A stretch of 64,000 nt of DNA. Source: Bacteroidota bacterium. Lineage in GTDB: Bacteria; Bacteroidota; Bacteroidia; Chitinophagales; Chitinophagaceae. The number at the start of each line of letters is the position of its first letter. Within the stretch, counting starts at the first letter, position 1. The stretch covers positions 27,703-91,702 of the forward strand of contig JAKQKY010000362.1 of assembly GCA_029560415.1 (NCBI GenBank). The letters are read 5' to 3'. A program made the position numbers and the translations under genes. The notes beneath the pieces are model-generated. The model was not told where the DNA came from and did no database searches. It saw nothing but the letters and a program-made list of their open reading frames with translations. This document shows, piece after piece, positions 49,501 to 62,600 of this stretch.

Positions 49501-52500
49501 CACAGGTTATCTTCAACGGAACCGGTACACAAACCCTTACTCAGAATTCTGGTACACAAACCATCTTCCTTGGAGTAACGTCAACCGATATAGGTGAAAC
49601 CAATTCACCTACGGTTGTAATGACCGGTGCAGGAACAGGTGGTTTCAGGAACCAGGGTAACCTAAACGTATATACGAACGCTACTTTGGATATCGGCAGC
49701 CAGGTTTTCAACAGGAATAACGCTGGTGGTAGTCTTAACCTGAGTGCAGGTTCATTCATGAAACTGGGTAAGATCAGCGGAGGTGTAGCAGCAAGTAATT
49801 TCCCGTTGAACTATACAACATATAATTTCAATGCTACCAGTACGGTAGAATATAACGCAACAGCGCCAAACCAAACAGTGGTTTCAACACCTCTTTACGG
49901 TCATTTAACGCTTAGCAATGCAGGAAACAAGAATGCCAATGGTAATATTAATGTACAGAAAAACATTACCATTCAAAGTTCGGCCATCTTCACCGGAAGT
50001 ACTTATACTATTTCATTGGGTGGAAACTGGACAAACTACGGCCAGCTCGGTTTCCTTGAACAAACCAGCTCAGTTGATTTTACCGGAGCTACTGCTCAGT
50101 CAATCAATACCACCGGTGGCGAAATTTTTTACAACCTGAGAAAATCAGGTGCGGGAACAACAACGTTATTATCTGACGCAGCTGTTCAGGGTGCAGGAAC
50201 ACCTTCTTTTACTTTGTCTGCAGGTACATTTGATGCGGGTACACGTACTTTTAACAGTACAACAGGAGCCTTAAATATTTCGGCAGGATTACTTAAACTG
50301 GCAAAATTAAATGCCGTACTTCCTGAGTTTGCCATTGCTACTTATAATATCACTGGCGGATCAATTGAATTATACGGAAATGGTAACCAGCAATTCCGTG
50401 GTGGACGTGCTTACAGGGATTTGTTTTTCAGCAATACAGGTAATAAAACGGTAACAGCTGATGTGCCTTCTATTACAGGTACCATTACCATTTCAAATAC
50501 GGCTGTTTTAGATGCGGATGTTTATACGGTTGGTGGTGCAGGAACAAATCTCACCATGACAGATTTGTCAACTTATAAAACGGCAGGTACCGGTACAAGG
50601 CCGGATGTGTTGGGTGTGTATACTTTGGGAACAGGAACTACCCTGGAATTCAGTAACAACTCACCACTATTCACACAAGATGTCCGCTTAGGATTACCAC
50701 AATTTTATCATATTGCTGTTTCAGGATCTAATGTGGCTAATCCCGATCCTGCTGTTGGTATTCAAATTCAGGCAGGTGGAAGTTTCACTGTTAAGAACGG
50801 TGGTATTTTCAAAGTTGGAAATGCAGATGGTTTTGCAGGATCAACTACAACCGCAATTGACAACTCAACCAATCCATCCATCATATTGGAAGATGGTTCT
50901 ACCATTGAGTATTTTGGCGGAGCGGCTGGTACAACTCCACAAACAATTTCAAATACAATGCCTTATAAAGGGTTTGCCCTTTCTGGTTCTTCTGTTAAAA
51001 CAGCACCTTCCGGCACACTCAGCATTCAAGGTGATTTTACAAATCATAGCAGTGTGTTTGCACACAATAACGGAACAGTATTGCTTAATGGAACTAGCCT
51101 GCAGCATTATATTTCAACAGGTACTCCATTACAGTTTTACAAGTTAACTGCCGATAACCCTGTGAATGTGCAGGTAGACAATGACCTGGTTGTACTTAAG
51201 GAATTTTCTTTGGGCACAGCAGGTAAAGTAAACATGGCAACTGGCCACATAACCCTGAAATCTGATGTTAACAGCACCGCCAGGGTTGCTACGATCAATA
51301 CAACAGATGCACTTACTTATGGTACTGGTGGATTTATCATCGAAAGATATATTGCTGCCGGAACTACCGTTGGACATCATTCAAAATCATGGCAGTTACT
51401 ATCGGTACCGGTTAATGGCACACAAACTATTAAAGCAGCATGGCAGGAAAGTGCGGCTTCACCAAATGCCAACCCGGTTCCAGGATATGGTACACAGATC
51501 ACCAGTAACGCTGGTGGAAATGCAGCTGCTTCTGCTGCGCTTGGTTTTGATGTGTATACGCCTGCCGGACCAACTGTAAAAACATACAATGCTTCAACCA
51601 ATAATTGGGATGGAATAGGCAGCACCAATTCAACCAGCATTGCTAACCCTAAGGGATACATGGTGTTTGTGAGGGGCGACAGGGGTGTTACTGCATTTAA
51701 CCAGTTACCTCAGCCTACAACATTACGCACAACAGGTAAGCTTTATGCACCAAGTTCTTTGGCTGCAATTGCGCCCCCGGTGATCAATGTGTTGCCAGGT
51801 AAATTTGAAACGATTGGTAATCCTTATGCTTCTGCGATTGATTTTACCATGATCAATAAACCCGCTGCACCAGCAGTTGATGATAAGTTTTATGTATGGG
51901 ATCCGTTACTTACAGCTAATTACAACGGACTCGGCGGATATCAAACAATCAGTGCTGTGAATGGATGGAAGCCTATCCCGGGCGGTACTGCAAACTATGA
52001 TGCGAATGTAGCCAGTACGATCATTCAATCAGGCCAGGCATTCTTCGTGTATGCGTCTGGTGCAGGTGGTGCAGTGACTTTTACGGAAGCAGCCAAAGTA
52101 ACAAATGATGCAATGGTTTTCCGCCAGAACAATTTGAATGGTAATAACAGTTACCTGCGGTTGAATCTTTTCAATGCGGCTTCTGATTCAGCTAAATTAT
52201 CTGATGGTAATGTTGTTGCTTTCGGAGAAGGGTATAGCAATACCGTAGATGCAGATGACGCTCTAAAAATTGCGAATACAAATGAAAACTTCGGCATCGG
52301 AAGGTCGGGTAAATACCTGGCACTTGAAGCTAAAAGCCCGGTGATGTCTACAGATACAGTTTTTTACCAGTTTTATAATTTGAAAAAACAAACATATCGT
52401 TTACAGTTTAAACCGGAAAATATGCATGCCACAGGTATGACAGCATTCCTGGTTGATAAGTTCGCGGGAACCTCTACAGTGCTGAGCCTGGAAACGGTAT

Positions 52501-53144
52501 CTAATGTTAATTTTACCATTACAACTGATGTTGCGTCTTCCATGGCAGACAGGTTCTATGTTGTTTTCAAAGCATTGGCACCAGTACCGGTTACATTCAC
52601 CGGAATTACCGCAAACCGCCAGGATGATCAATCGATCCGTGTAAACTGGAAAGTTGATAATGAAATCAGCATGCAGCAATTTGAAGTGGAAAGAAGTGCA
52701 GATGGAAGGAATTTTACCAAACTGCATACAGCTCAGCCCTTAAACAATAACGGGGGATCTGCTACTTATACTCATGTTGATGTGAAACCAATTTCAGGAG
52801 ATAATTTTTACAGGATCAAAGCTTTGAGCATCGGTGGACGTATCCAATATAGCTCTATTGCTAAAGTTAGCGCTGTAAAAACGGGAAAAGATATCAGCGT
52901 ATACCCTAACCCGGTAGTTGACAAATCAGTTCATGTTTATTTCCGTAACCAGGAAGAAGGAACTTACGCTGTTCAACTTACCAACAAACTGGGCCAGGTT
53001 GTTTACAATGGCCAGGTGCAGGTTAGCGGAACCCTGGTGCATAAGGTTATCGCATTAGGAAAAGCCGTGAGCAGTGGTCAGTATCAACTTACCATTACTG
53101 CACAAAATGGTGCCAGGACCATTCAAAAACTGGTCATTGAATAA
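46545..53144 (+). CDS. Large T9SS-secreted surface protein/adhesin with Ig-like repeats
   Basis: About 2,200 aa; signal peptide [17 protein letters not shown]; four Ig-like repeats 47379-48470; C-terminal [37 protein letters not shown]. Start placed at the internal ATG. Confidence 0.88.
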   Translation: MKTSLPLLKLQGVINGKNVVKNVLEIKRTLLMQTRQIKFILVMLILLTGMGNQAEAQLGNLCFSATTGTYTYLGVGSTAVNGIEQDDNNVINIPIGFTFNYLGTNFTTGSVSSNGWFSFANTDPSNANSNSNNIAVTTPSTLLRTLFPLWDDLDGAGGIASYQTTGAAGSRVFTMEWRNWQWNYNSSAAISFQVKLYETSNIIEFRYRQEAGAVNTSGSGYSVGASIGLNDATGGSTHFLSLNNSGAGPTASTTVATNNITSKPATNQIYQFTPQVAPTISLSSGAGTNVQTFCITNALGSITYSVGGGATGASVSGLPAGVTGTYSAGVFTISGTPTATGIFNYTVTTTGTCNAVTATGTITVQANSTISLSSAAGTANQTKCINTAITNITYSLGGGATGATVTGLPTGVSGSYAAGVYTISGSATQTGVFSYTVTTTGPCTNTSASGSLTIDEASTISLSSAPGTNVQSFCIGSTLTDITYSIGGTATGASITAGSLPTGVTGSYDGIGTFTISGTATSAGTYNFTVTATGTCPVSLTGTITVTSNATLNFTSAVGTNAQSRCVNTAITNITYLVGGSGTGANVSGLPAGVTGSYNGGTKVFTISGTPTVTGPFSYTVTTTGPCVNASLGGTITVNPLPAVFSVTGGGAYCSGGVGVPVGLSGSASGINYQLKLGAGNVGAPVAGTGSAISFGNQTTAGTYTVVATNTVTTCTSTMSGSAVVSIHSLPLANAGANQVICAAGSTILGAFPPASGGAGSYTYVWTGSGLSSTSAANPVATPASFPASYSLVVSDANGCSSAASTATVSVGTATKNWIGDGTGGAGPNADFNNPQNWSPAGVPGSCNDVNMNLDISSIFDFGGSTVVSSLSANTTIKSLNIQISGFLFLSGGSNFRLDAGTRTLTVLNNTILNADATSFFAVPARAYISVGNGGTVVYGGNLTTTVSNGCTVYPFYATTNNTGKFYVNANATLGGVGNDFGNKPAQVIFNGTGTQTLTQNSGTQTIFLGVTSTDIGETNSPTVVMTGAGTGGFRNQGNLNVYTNATLDIGSQVFNRNNAGGSLNLSAGSFMKLGKISGGVAASNFPLNYTTYNFNATSTVEYNATAPNQTVVSTPLYGHLTLSNAGNKNANGNINVQKNITIQSSAIFTGSTYTISLGGNWTNYGQLGFLEQTSSVDFTGATAQSINTTGGEIFYNLRKSGAGTTTLLSDAAVQGAGTPSFTLSAGTFDAGTRTFNSTTGALNISAGLLKLAKLNAVLPEFAIATYNITGGSIELYGNGNQQFRGGRAYRDLFFSNTGNKTVTADVPSITGTITISNTAVLDADVYTVGGAGTNLTMTDLSTYKTAGTGTRPDVLGVYTLGTGTTLEFSNNSPLFTQDVRLGLPQFYHIAVSGSNVANPDPAVGIQIQAGGSFTVKNGGIFKVGNADGFAGSTTTAIDNSTNPSIILEDGSTIEYFGGAAGTTPQTISNTMPYKGFALSGSSVKTAPSGTLSIQGDFTNHSSVFAHNNGTVLLNGTSLQHYISTGTPLQFYKLTADNPVNVQVDNDLVVLKEFSLGTAGKVNMATGHITLKSDVNSTARVATINTTDALTYGTGGFIIERYIAAGTTVGHHSKSWQLLSVPVNGTQTIKAAWQESAASPNANPVPGYGTQITSNAGGNAAASAALGFDVYTPAGPTVKTYNASTNNWDGIGSTNSTSIANPKGYMVFVRGDRGVTAFNQLPQPTTLRTTGKLYAPSSLAAIAPPVINVLPGKFETIGNPYASAIDFTMINKPAAPAVDDKFYVWDPLLTANYNGLGGYQTISAVNGWKPIPGGTANYDANVASTIIQSGQAFFVYASGAGGAVTFTEAAKVTNDAMVFRQNNLNGNNSYLRLNLFNAASDSAKLSDGNVVAFGEGYSNTVDADDALKIANTNENFGIGRSGKYLALEAKSPVMSTDTVFYQFYNLKKQTYRLQFKPENMHATGMTAFLVDKFAGTSTVLSLETVSNVNFTITTDVASSMADRFYVVFKALAPVPVTFTGITANRQDDQSIRVNWKVDNEISMQQFEVERSADGRNFTKLHTAQPLNNNGGSATYTHVDVKPISGDNFYRIKALSIGGRIQYSSIAKVSAVKTGKDISVYPNPVVDKSVHVYFRNQEEGTYAVQLTNKLGQVVYNGQVQVSGTLVHKVIALGKAVSSGQYQLTITAQNGARTIQKLVIE
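47379..48470 (+). repeat. Four coding tandem Ig-like repeats (about 90-92 aa)
   Basis: Unit starts at 47379, 47649, 47919 and 48195; consensus TISLSSAxGTNxQxxCINTAITxITYSxGGGATGAxVxGLPxGVTGSY. Confidence 0.85.
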
Positions 53145-53182
53145 GCCCTAACATCCCTGACATACACACGAGTTCATTACTG

Positions 53183-53213
53183 AAACTGGCACGATATCGT
53201 GCCAGTTTTTTTT
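53183..53213 (+). terminator. Terminator after the 2.2k-aa adhesin gene
   Basis: Perfect 26-bp palindrome aaactggcacgatatcgtgccagttt followed by T-tract. Confidence 0.85.
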
Positions 53214-53679
53214 GTAGCAAAAACAATGGTCAGATCTTTCCACGGAATTAGTTGTAATATATTGAAAATCATATCGTTAAAAAATCATATAATTAATGCT
53301 TCGAAAAGTTGCATAACTGGAATCTGGAAAGTATATTTACAGCATATGTTTTTGAGGGAAATTAATCCCTGAAAGCTAACCTGCTCCCATATCTTAGAAA
53401 ACGCCACTCCAATTCAATTATCTTTTTTTATCCTTTTAATTCTTTATATAATAAAGAATATCTCCAATATCTTTTAGGAATTTCCGTAACCTGTCCATCC
53501 ACTTCTTAAGAAACGCTGCTGTTTTGATAACCCTAATCATTCAAAACGCTATTCCTTTTCAAGTCCGATACTGCAGATCACTTTTTGATCTGATTACAAG
53601 CATGAGGCCAAATTTACAGTTACATGAATCTGTTTCTGAATTATTACGTAACAGCATTTGACAACATTAATTGAAAGGT

Positions 53680-56600
53680 ATGAACAGCGATTTACATTAT
53701 TTTACTCCAACCACAATCAGGATTAAATTCAAAAAGAAAAATGGGGATTCGGTTGAGGCAAAAAGGGGTGGCATAAACTTTTTACATTCTTCAGGAATGG
53801 GAAAGCATATAAGCTTATTGCTGATCATGCTGTTTAGTATATCGTTTACGCTTACTGCACAAACCAATACATGGGATGGTAGCAGCAGTGCCAACTGGAA
53901 CACTGCTACCAACTGGTCGCTGAACCAGGTGCCAACAGCTGCCCATGATGTAGTGATTCCGAACGGTATTACCGCAAATATTACAGTGAATACGGCTGCC
54001 GTATGTAAAACCCTTACCATGAACGGGGGTACAACGGCGAATACACTTACCATTAATAATCCCAATAGTCTTTCAGTTACCGGAGCCATTGCAATAGGTG
54101 CGGGTACTGGTGCGGGTGATAATAAGATCATTGCAGTAGGTACAGGCACCCTTTCCTGTGCTTCGGTGAATATAACGGCTACGGGTAGTGGTACCAGGAC
54201 ATCAGAGATTAGTATTGCAACCGGAACGGTAAATGTTACCGGAAATATTTCCATGAATGATGCCAACGATTATATCCGTTTTACCGGAGCAGGGCTTCTC
54301 AATGTAGGCGGTAATATTACCGGAGGAAACCTTATCCCATCTACCGGAACGGTGAACTGCAACGGAAGTACTGCTCAAACAATTACCGGTGCTACCACTT
54401 CTTCATTTTATAATCTCATCATCAATAAATCAGCTGCTGCCAACACGGTTACAAGTACCGGTAATGCGATGACAGTAGCCAACAACCTTACCATCACACA
54501 GGGAAACCTGCTGCTGCAAGCCACCAATGCCAATTATACGATCAGCAACGACCTGGTTATACCGGTAGGGGGTACCTTAACCCATAGTGTAAACTGGGAT
54601 GTCGCCGGCAGGTCGTTAAACATTGGCGGAAATGTGATCATCGATGGATTGTTCACGTACACTGTACGCTCACATGTGCAAATGTCGGGAACCAACAAAA
54701 CCATTCGCACAGGTCCTTTGCCTTCAGGTTTTAGTATTCTCACACTTGTGAATACAGCCGGTACGATAAGTGCCAACGGCCTGGTAACAGTGAATGATAA
54801 TTTCTGGGCGGCTTTTAATGTAAATGGCGGAACATTTAGTACCAACGGGCAAACGGTTAATGCCAATGCTTCGTTGTTAAATTCGGGTGGAACAATATTA
54901 GTGAATGGTGGAAATTTAAATATTACGGGTGGTCTACAGGTTGGTACCGGAAGCCTGAATGGAACCATGACGATCAGTTCGGGAACCGTAACCACAGATG
55001 GATTTACGATCGGGAACGGCACCCGCACAGGTGTGGTTAATCAAACCGGTGGCACCACAAATATCAATGGAAACCTGTTGATCAATAGTGCCTGCACTTA
55101 TAATTGTACCAATGCGCCTGCGATCAATATTTCCGGAAACTGGACGATCAATAATACAGGAGTTTTTGCCCCGGCAATTTCAACAGTGACATTTAATAAC
55201 GCCGCTGCTTCGCAGGATATTAACGGTACTGCCACCACGAAGGAATTCTATAACGTAACCATTAACAAGCCAGGGCAGACTTTAATGGCATCTGGTTCTA
55301 CCAACAGCTTGCATCTTGATGGTTCATTACAGTTAAATACGGGAACCTTCAATGCCGGTACGGCAACCAGCATAAGTATTGAGGGAGATTGGATAAATAA
55401 CGACAGCTTTATTGCGGGCCCGGGAAATGTAACTTTTAATGGTTCCGCTATTCAACAAATTTCCGGTAGCACGGCAACACATTTCAATAACCTTACCATC
55501 AACAATAACAATAATGTTCAATTGAATGCAGTAGATGCTTATGTTGATGGATCTACCGGGGCATTGCATTTTGACCAGGGAAAACTAGTGACAGGTTCAC
55601 AAACCCTGGTATTGGGAAATGCAGCAAGTATCACAGGTGCGGCAAATGGAAAATATGTCTTTGGTAACCTGCAAATGGGCGTGGCCCTGGGTGACCAGGT
55701 AAAGTTTTTTGCGATCGGCGACGGATTGTATTTTGCTCCGGTAACTTTAACGATCAACCAGGCCATCAATGCTGGTTCTATTACTGCATTCACTTTGGGA
55801 GCAGAACATCCTTCCATCGCGACTTCCTCTATTGATGAGAGCCAGGATGCAAACCGATATTGGACGCTGGTAAACAATGCAGTGATTTTCACAAATTATG
55901 ATGCGACTTTTCAGTATCATTTATCTGATGTAGATGCAGGCGCTAACACGGCAAATTTCATCCTTGGTCAATACAATGGTTCCTGGAATTATCCGGCGGT
56001 AGGGATCATCGGTGTTTCTGATATCACCAGCATCGGGTTAACAGATTTTGGAGAATTTTGCGTTGGCGAGGGTGGTGCTTCAGCACCTACGATTGCAACA
56101 GACCCTGCCGACCAAACATTTTGCAGCAACAGTGTGGCCAGTTTCACGGCAACGGCTAATAGCAGGCCGGTTTCTATTGTGCAATGGGAGATAAGTACCG
56201 ATGGCGGAGGAATCTTTACCCCGCTTAGTATGGTAGCTCCTTATTCAATGACTACATCTTCTGCGGCGGGAATTACCAGTTCTACCTTGTCAATCAATCA
56301 ACCTCTAACAGGGTTTAATGGGCATCAATTTAGAGCAGTATTTACCAATAACCGTGGAAACATAACTTCTGCAGCGGCTATTCTTACCGTTAGTACGGCT
56401 GCAACAGCAGATGCAGGGATTCCGCAAACGATATGTGTGGGATCGGATGTCACCCTGGCCGGAAACATAGGGGGAACGGCTACCATGTCTACATGGTCTG
56501 CCGCTTCAGGATCTTTTTCAGATCCTGCTTCACTAACGTCTACGTATACACCGGTTATTGGCCCGGGTAATATAATGTTAACGCTTACTACAGATGATCC

Positions 56601-59600
56601 GGATGGCGTAGGGCCCTGTATTGAAGCAGTGAGTACCGTTTTGATCAGTATAGATCCGCCAGCGACCATTACGGCTGGTCCGGATAATGTGATCTGTTCA
56701 AATGCAACTGCTACCATGGCGGGTTCTTTCGGAGGTGGAGCAGGCAGTGCCACCTGGTCAACCAGTGGAACAGGTAGTTTCAATAATAATACGCCTACAG
56801 CAGTGTATACGCCTTCAGTTGCGGACATCGCTGCGGGTTCGGTAATATTAACCTATACAACCAATGATCCTGCAGGTCCATGTAATGCAGTAAATGCTTC
56901 CATGACACTTACCATAAATCAAGCGCCTACGGTGAATGCCGGCGGACCTCAAACAATTTGTTCGGGATCAACCATTGCTTTATCCGGAAGCATTGGTGGG
57001 GGAGCTACCAGTTCTACCTGGAGTGCACCGAGTGGTTTATTTTCTGATGCCGGTTCACCCGTATCGGATTATTCTCCATCCATCAGTTCAGGTTCAGTAA
57101 CGTTAACGCTTACCAGCGATGATCCGGATGGGCCCTCGGGACCTTGTTCATCCTCTGTAAGTACAGCTTTATTCACTGTTAATACTTCGCCAACAGCTTT
57201 AACGGTAACGCCTGCCAGCGCAAATGTTTGCCAGGAGAATATCATTAATTTGTCGGCAAGCGGAGGCAATACGATCATAACATCAAATGCTTCATTTTCT
57301 TCTGGTGTTGTTAATGTGGCCATACCAGATAACAATGCTGGCGGGGCAACTTCGATTTTGGCAGCTTCGGGTATTCCTGCAGGTGCTACCATCAACAGCA
57401 TCAGTGTTAACTTTAATATTCTTCACAATAATGTTGGTGACCTGGTCCTGAATATAAAAGCACCGAATGGAAATGTATTGAACCTCGTAAACCGTAAGGG
57501 TAATACCGGAAATAATTTTACAAACAGTACAGCTGCAAGCAATGGGGTCACCTTATTCAGTGCCGGTACAGCTCCCTTTAACGGCACGTTTGCTGCCGAC
57601 GCCGTTAATGGAGTAGGGGCTACAGGTCAGGTGTCTAATGTGATCTTGTTTTCGGGATTATATAGTGTGCCTAATGGCAACTGGACATTCAGCGCAAGGG
57701 ATGCATCCGGTGGAACATCAGGAACCATCAGTTCATGGTCAATCGTTATCAATTGGACGGCCCCGGTACAGGATCCTGTAACCTGGACACCCGTGACGGA
57801 TCTTTATACAAATGCGGCTGCAACAGTTCCATACCTGGCGGGCCAAAATTTTGCTTCGGTATTTGTTAAGCCTTCTTCAAACGGCAATATTATTTATACT
57901 GCATCAGCAACATCTGCCAATGGTTGTACAGCTTCCGGCACGGCAGATCTTACAGTGATCCCGGCGCCTTTGATCAGTGCATTACCTGCAACACAAAGTA
58001 TATGTTCTCAATCGTCTATTACGCAGATTGATATCACTAACCCGAATAACTTACCTGGTACCACATTTAGCTGGACAAGAAATAATACCATAAACTTAAC
58101 AGGTATCGCTTCCAGCGGAACAGGCAATGCCATTTCCGGAACGCTGACCAATAGCACAAATAATGCACAGACAACCATATTCACCATCACAGCGGATGAT
58201 GGAACCTGTACTACAACGCAAACTGTTTCGGTGACCGTTAATCCAAAGCCAACGGTTAATGCTACACCGGCGACTCAAACGGTTTGTTCAGCTATCGCCA
58301 TCGGTACCATAACCATCACCAATCCAAATGCAGTAGCGGGTACAACATTCAGCTGGACACGCGACAATACGGTTAATCTTACCGGTATCGCGGGCAGCGG
58401 CAGCGGTGCAAGCATAACAGGAACGCTTACCAATACGAGCAATATTCAGCAGGTAACTACTTTTACGATCACGGCCACAGCAGGTACCTGTTCGTCAGTG
58501 ACTTCGGTAACGGTTACGGTTAACCCAAAACCAACCGTGAGTGCTACACCATTAACTCAAACACTTTGTTCGGCAGTTGCTTTTGGCCAAATAGATATAG
58601 CCAACCCGAATTCGGTAGCTGGAACCTTATTTACGTGGACAAGGGATAATACAGTAAACCTCACCGGTGTTGCTGCCAGTGGAAGCGGGGCCGCAATCAA
58701 TGGTACGTTTGCTAACGCAACCAATGTGCAACAAACAACGAATTTTACGATCACGGCAACAGCGGGTGCCTGTACGTCTACAACCACTGTAAATGTAAAA
58801 GTGAACCCGGTTCCAGGCGTGAACAGTATACCCAATGCTTCTTTTTGTAACAATGGAAATGGCTCCGCCATAAATTTTGGCAGTAATGTGCCCGGGGCAA
58901 CATTTGCCTGGACAAGTACCGCCAATGTTGGTTTTGGAACCAGCGGCAATGGCAATATTCCAGCCTATGTTGCAGCCAATGCACCCGTAACCGCCACCGT
59001 GAGTGTAACGGCAACGGCTAATGGCTGTTCGGGCCCTGTAAGAACATTTACCATCACCATCAACCCATTGCCAACGGTAACGGTTAGCGCCGATTATTGT
59101 ATCGTGCCGGGAAAAGTAAGGCTCACCGCCAATCCATTGCCTGCAGGATCATATACTTATTTATGGTCAACCGGAGCTACCACGCAGGTGATTGATGTGG
59201 ATATTGCAGGAAGTTACACAGTGACAGTAACGAATACAAATGGTTGTAAAGCGACAAACAGTATTTCTATCGCAACTGAACTCGCCGTAAATGGTAATTT
59301 TGAAGCCGGGAATGTTGGTTTCACATCGGGATATACTTATGACCCTTCGGCAAATGGACTTTTTGCACCAGAAGGCAAGTATGCTGTTAATAATAGTCCG
59401 AATTTTAACCACAATAATTTCTGGGGAACCGATCATACTACAGCTTCGGGCAGAATGATGATCGTGAATGGTATCGTAGGACCAACCGTTTGGCAACAAA
59501 CCGTTGCCGTTCTGCCTAACACTACTTATTATTTTTCCGCATGGGCATTAAGTATGAATAATGCTGCACCATTCGCACAATTACAATTTAGTGTGAATGG

Positions 59601-62600
59601 CTCACCGATAGGGGTAAGCGCAGTTTTGATCGCAGGGGTGAATAACAATGCGAGCAATACAAACTGGCAAAGGTTTTATGGCACCTGGAATTCAGGCGCA
59701 TTAACATCTGCGACCTGTTCCATTCTTGATTTGCAGGGAGCTTTGGGCGGGAACGATTTTGCGTTGGATGATATTTCCATCAGTACATTATCTCCTGCAG
59801 TATTTTCGGCGATCCCATCTGTTTTGGGTGGCGGAACCGTTGTTTGTGAAGGCAGTAATCTGCAGTTGTCAGCAAACCTGCAGGGAGGTTCAAGTCCATA
59901 TACATTTACCTGGACTGGTCCCGGCGGTTTTACATCAAATGTGCAAAACCCGGTAATTCCGAATGCAACGGTTGCGAACAGTGGAACCTATTCGTTAAGC
60001 GTCATCGATTTTTATGGTTGCGTTATTAACTCAAGCCGGAATATTACAGTTTCAGCTCCACCGTCAGCACCTTCACCTGTTACCGCGACCCCTGCCACGA
60101 TATGCCTGGGAAATTCAACTAACTTAAACGGCACCACGATAAATGGTACTCAATCCGATTTTACCGGTGCATATGCCCCTGCAAACTGGGTAATTTCCAA
60201 TAATCCTGCTCTCACTGGCGGAAGTGTGAATACCTCGGGTGCTCCTAATTTAATTTCAATCACGTCGGGTAACAATGGCACAGCCGGCAATACCGATTTC
60301 ACCATAACCAACGGACCATTGGCTGGCAATTATATTTTTAACTGGAGCTATACTACAACTGATGCGGCCAGCAGGGATATCCCTCAATACTCGGTGAATG
60401 GGGGAGCGGCAGTGAATCTGCCAGGTTTTAATACAGCAGGCGGAAATACCCAGAATGGAACGGCTTCTATAGCGGTACCTGCCAACCAGACATTTGCTTT
60501 ACGTATGCGCACCACTAATGGAACCGGTGGAAATGGTACCGTTACCTTTACAATTTTCAATGCGCCGCAAGCCGCGTCGATCAGGTGGTATACTGTAGCT
60601 ACAGCTGGTACCAATATTGGAACTTCAGTGAATGCCGCTAATTTTTCGGTTATCCCTGTTTCAGTTGGAAGCAATGCTTATTACGCTGAAGCCATCAGTG
60701 CGGCAGGTTGTGTAAGCACAACCCGCACGCTGGTAAACGTTACCGTTAACCAGCCTTCAGTGGCACCAACTTCTCTCGTGGCAACTCCAAATACAATATG
60801 TAACGGCCAGAGTGTAACGCTTACCCAATTGGGTGGTAGTCTTGGAACAGGCGCCAGTTGGAAATGGTATTCCAATAATACTTACACTACACTGGTAGGA
60901 ACCGGAACGGGTGCCAATGCCAGCCTTACCCTTACACCAGCCATCACAACAACTTATTATTTACGCATAGAAGGTACATCTTCACCTTGTACGGCAAATG
61001 TTAACGGCCCGGGATCGGGGGTAACCGTTACCGTTAGACAACCTTCTGTTGCTCCGACTACCCTGAATGCTTCAGTAAATCCGATTTGCAGGGGAAACAG
61101 TACAACTTTAACACAAACCGGCGGAAGCCTGGGAACCGGTGCAACATGGAGATGGTACAGTGATGCAGCATATACCGTGTTTGTAGCAAATGGTACCGGT
61201 GCTTCAGCGAGCTTATCTGTAAGCCCGATTGTAACGACTACTTATTATCTTAGGGCAGAAGGAACCTCATCACCCTGTACTTCTAATGTATCCGGCCCTG
61301 CGGCTGGCATTACGGTAACTGTGCAACAACCTTCTGTTGCTCCAACGGGATTGGTTGCTTCACCGTCAACTATTTGTAACGGTAACAGTACAACGCTTAC
61401 CCAAACTGGTGGAAGCCTGGGAACCGGAGCTTCCTGGAAATGGTATTCCAATAATACTTATACAACGTTAGTAGGAACCGGAACCGGTGCAAATGCCAGC
61501 TTATCGGTGAGTCCAATTGTTACAACTACTTATTACCTGAGGATAGAGGGTACAGCAGCTCCTTGTACCGGAAATATCAATGGACCAGGTGCCGGGGTAA
61601 CCGTAACCGTTAACCAGCCAAGTATTGCTCCCGTTTCATTAAATGCTTCAGCCAATCCAATATGCAATGGAAACAGTGCCACCCTCACTCAAACGGGTGG
61701 AAGCCTTGGAACAGGCGCCAGTTGGAAATGGTATTCCAATAATACATATACAACCCTGGTGGGTACAGGCACTGGTGCCACAGCCAGTTTAACCGTTAGC
61801 CCAACTGTTACAACTACCTACTACCTGCGTGCCGAAGGTGGAACGGCGCCATGTGCATCCAATGTTGCCGGACCGGCAGCAGGTATCACAATAGTAGTGA
61901 ATCAAAAATCGGCCAACCCGGTTTCTGCAAGTGCATCGGAAACAACTATTTGCAGTGGAAGCAGTGTAACAATTACCCTCAATGGTGGAGGAGGTGGAAC
62001 AGGTGAAGTGATCGCCTGGTATTCGGGTTCATGTGGAGGAACACTGGTTGGTACCGGCAATAACCTGTTGGTTAGCCCGGCAGTGACCACCACTTACTTT
62101 GGCCGTTACGAAAATGCATCACCATGTAATTTTAATACAACGTGTGTGCAGGTAACCATCAACGTTACAGCATCAGGTACCTGGCTTGGTTTGTCAGCCG
62201 ATTGGAATGATCCGGCCAACTGGTGTGGTGGTGTTCCAACCGTTAATACAGATGTGACCATCCCTTCCGGTAAACCGAATGATCCGGTCATTGCCGCTGC
62301 CATTGCAGAAGCCAAAAACATGGTGATCTTAGCTGGAGCATCGGTTACCATCGACGGCCATACACTTAAACTGGCCGGCACACTAACCAGTCCTGCAGCA
62401 TTGAATGCCATCAACGGTTCGGTAGAACTTGCAGGCACCACGGGAGCACAGGTGATAGCAGGCAGTATGTTTGCGGGTAAAACCATCATGGATCTGAAGA
62501 TCAGCAATGCAGGAGGCGTGAGTTTATCGGGTGTAAATGACACTTTAAAAATTTCAAGTTTACTTCATTTCGGTACCAGCAATGCGATACTGAATACCAA

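Noticed and set aside
57979-61902. Regularly spaced repeats as a possible CRISPR array
   Set aside because: The periods (282 and 288 bp) are in frame and encode conserved protein domains; there are no short direct repeats with unique spacers and no cas genes
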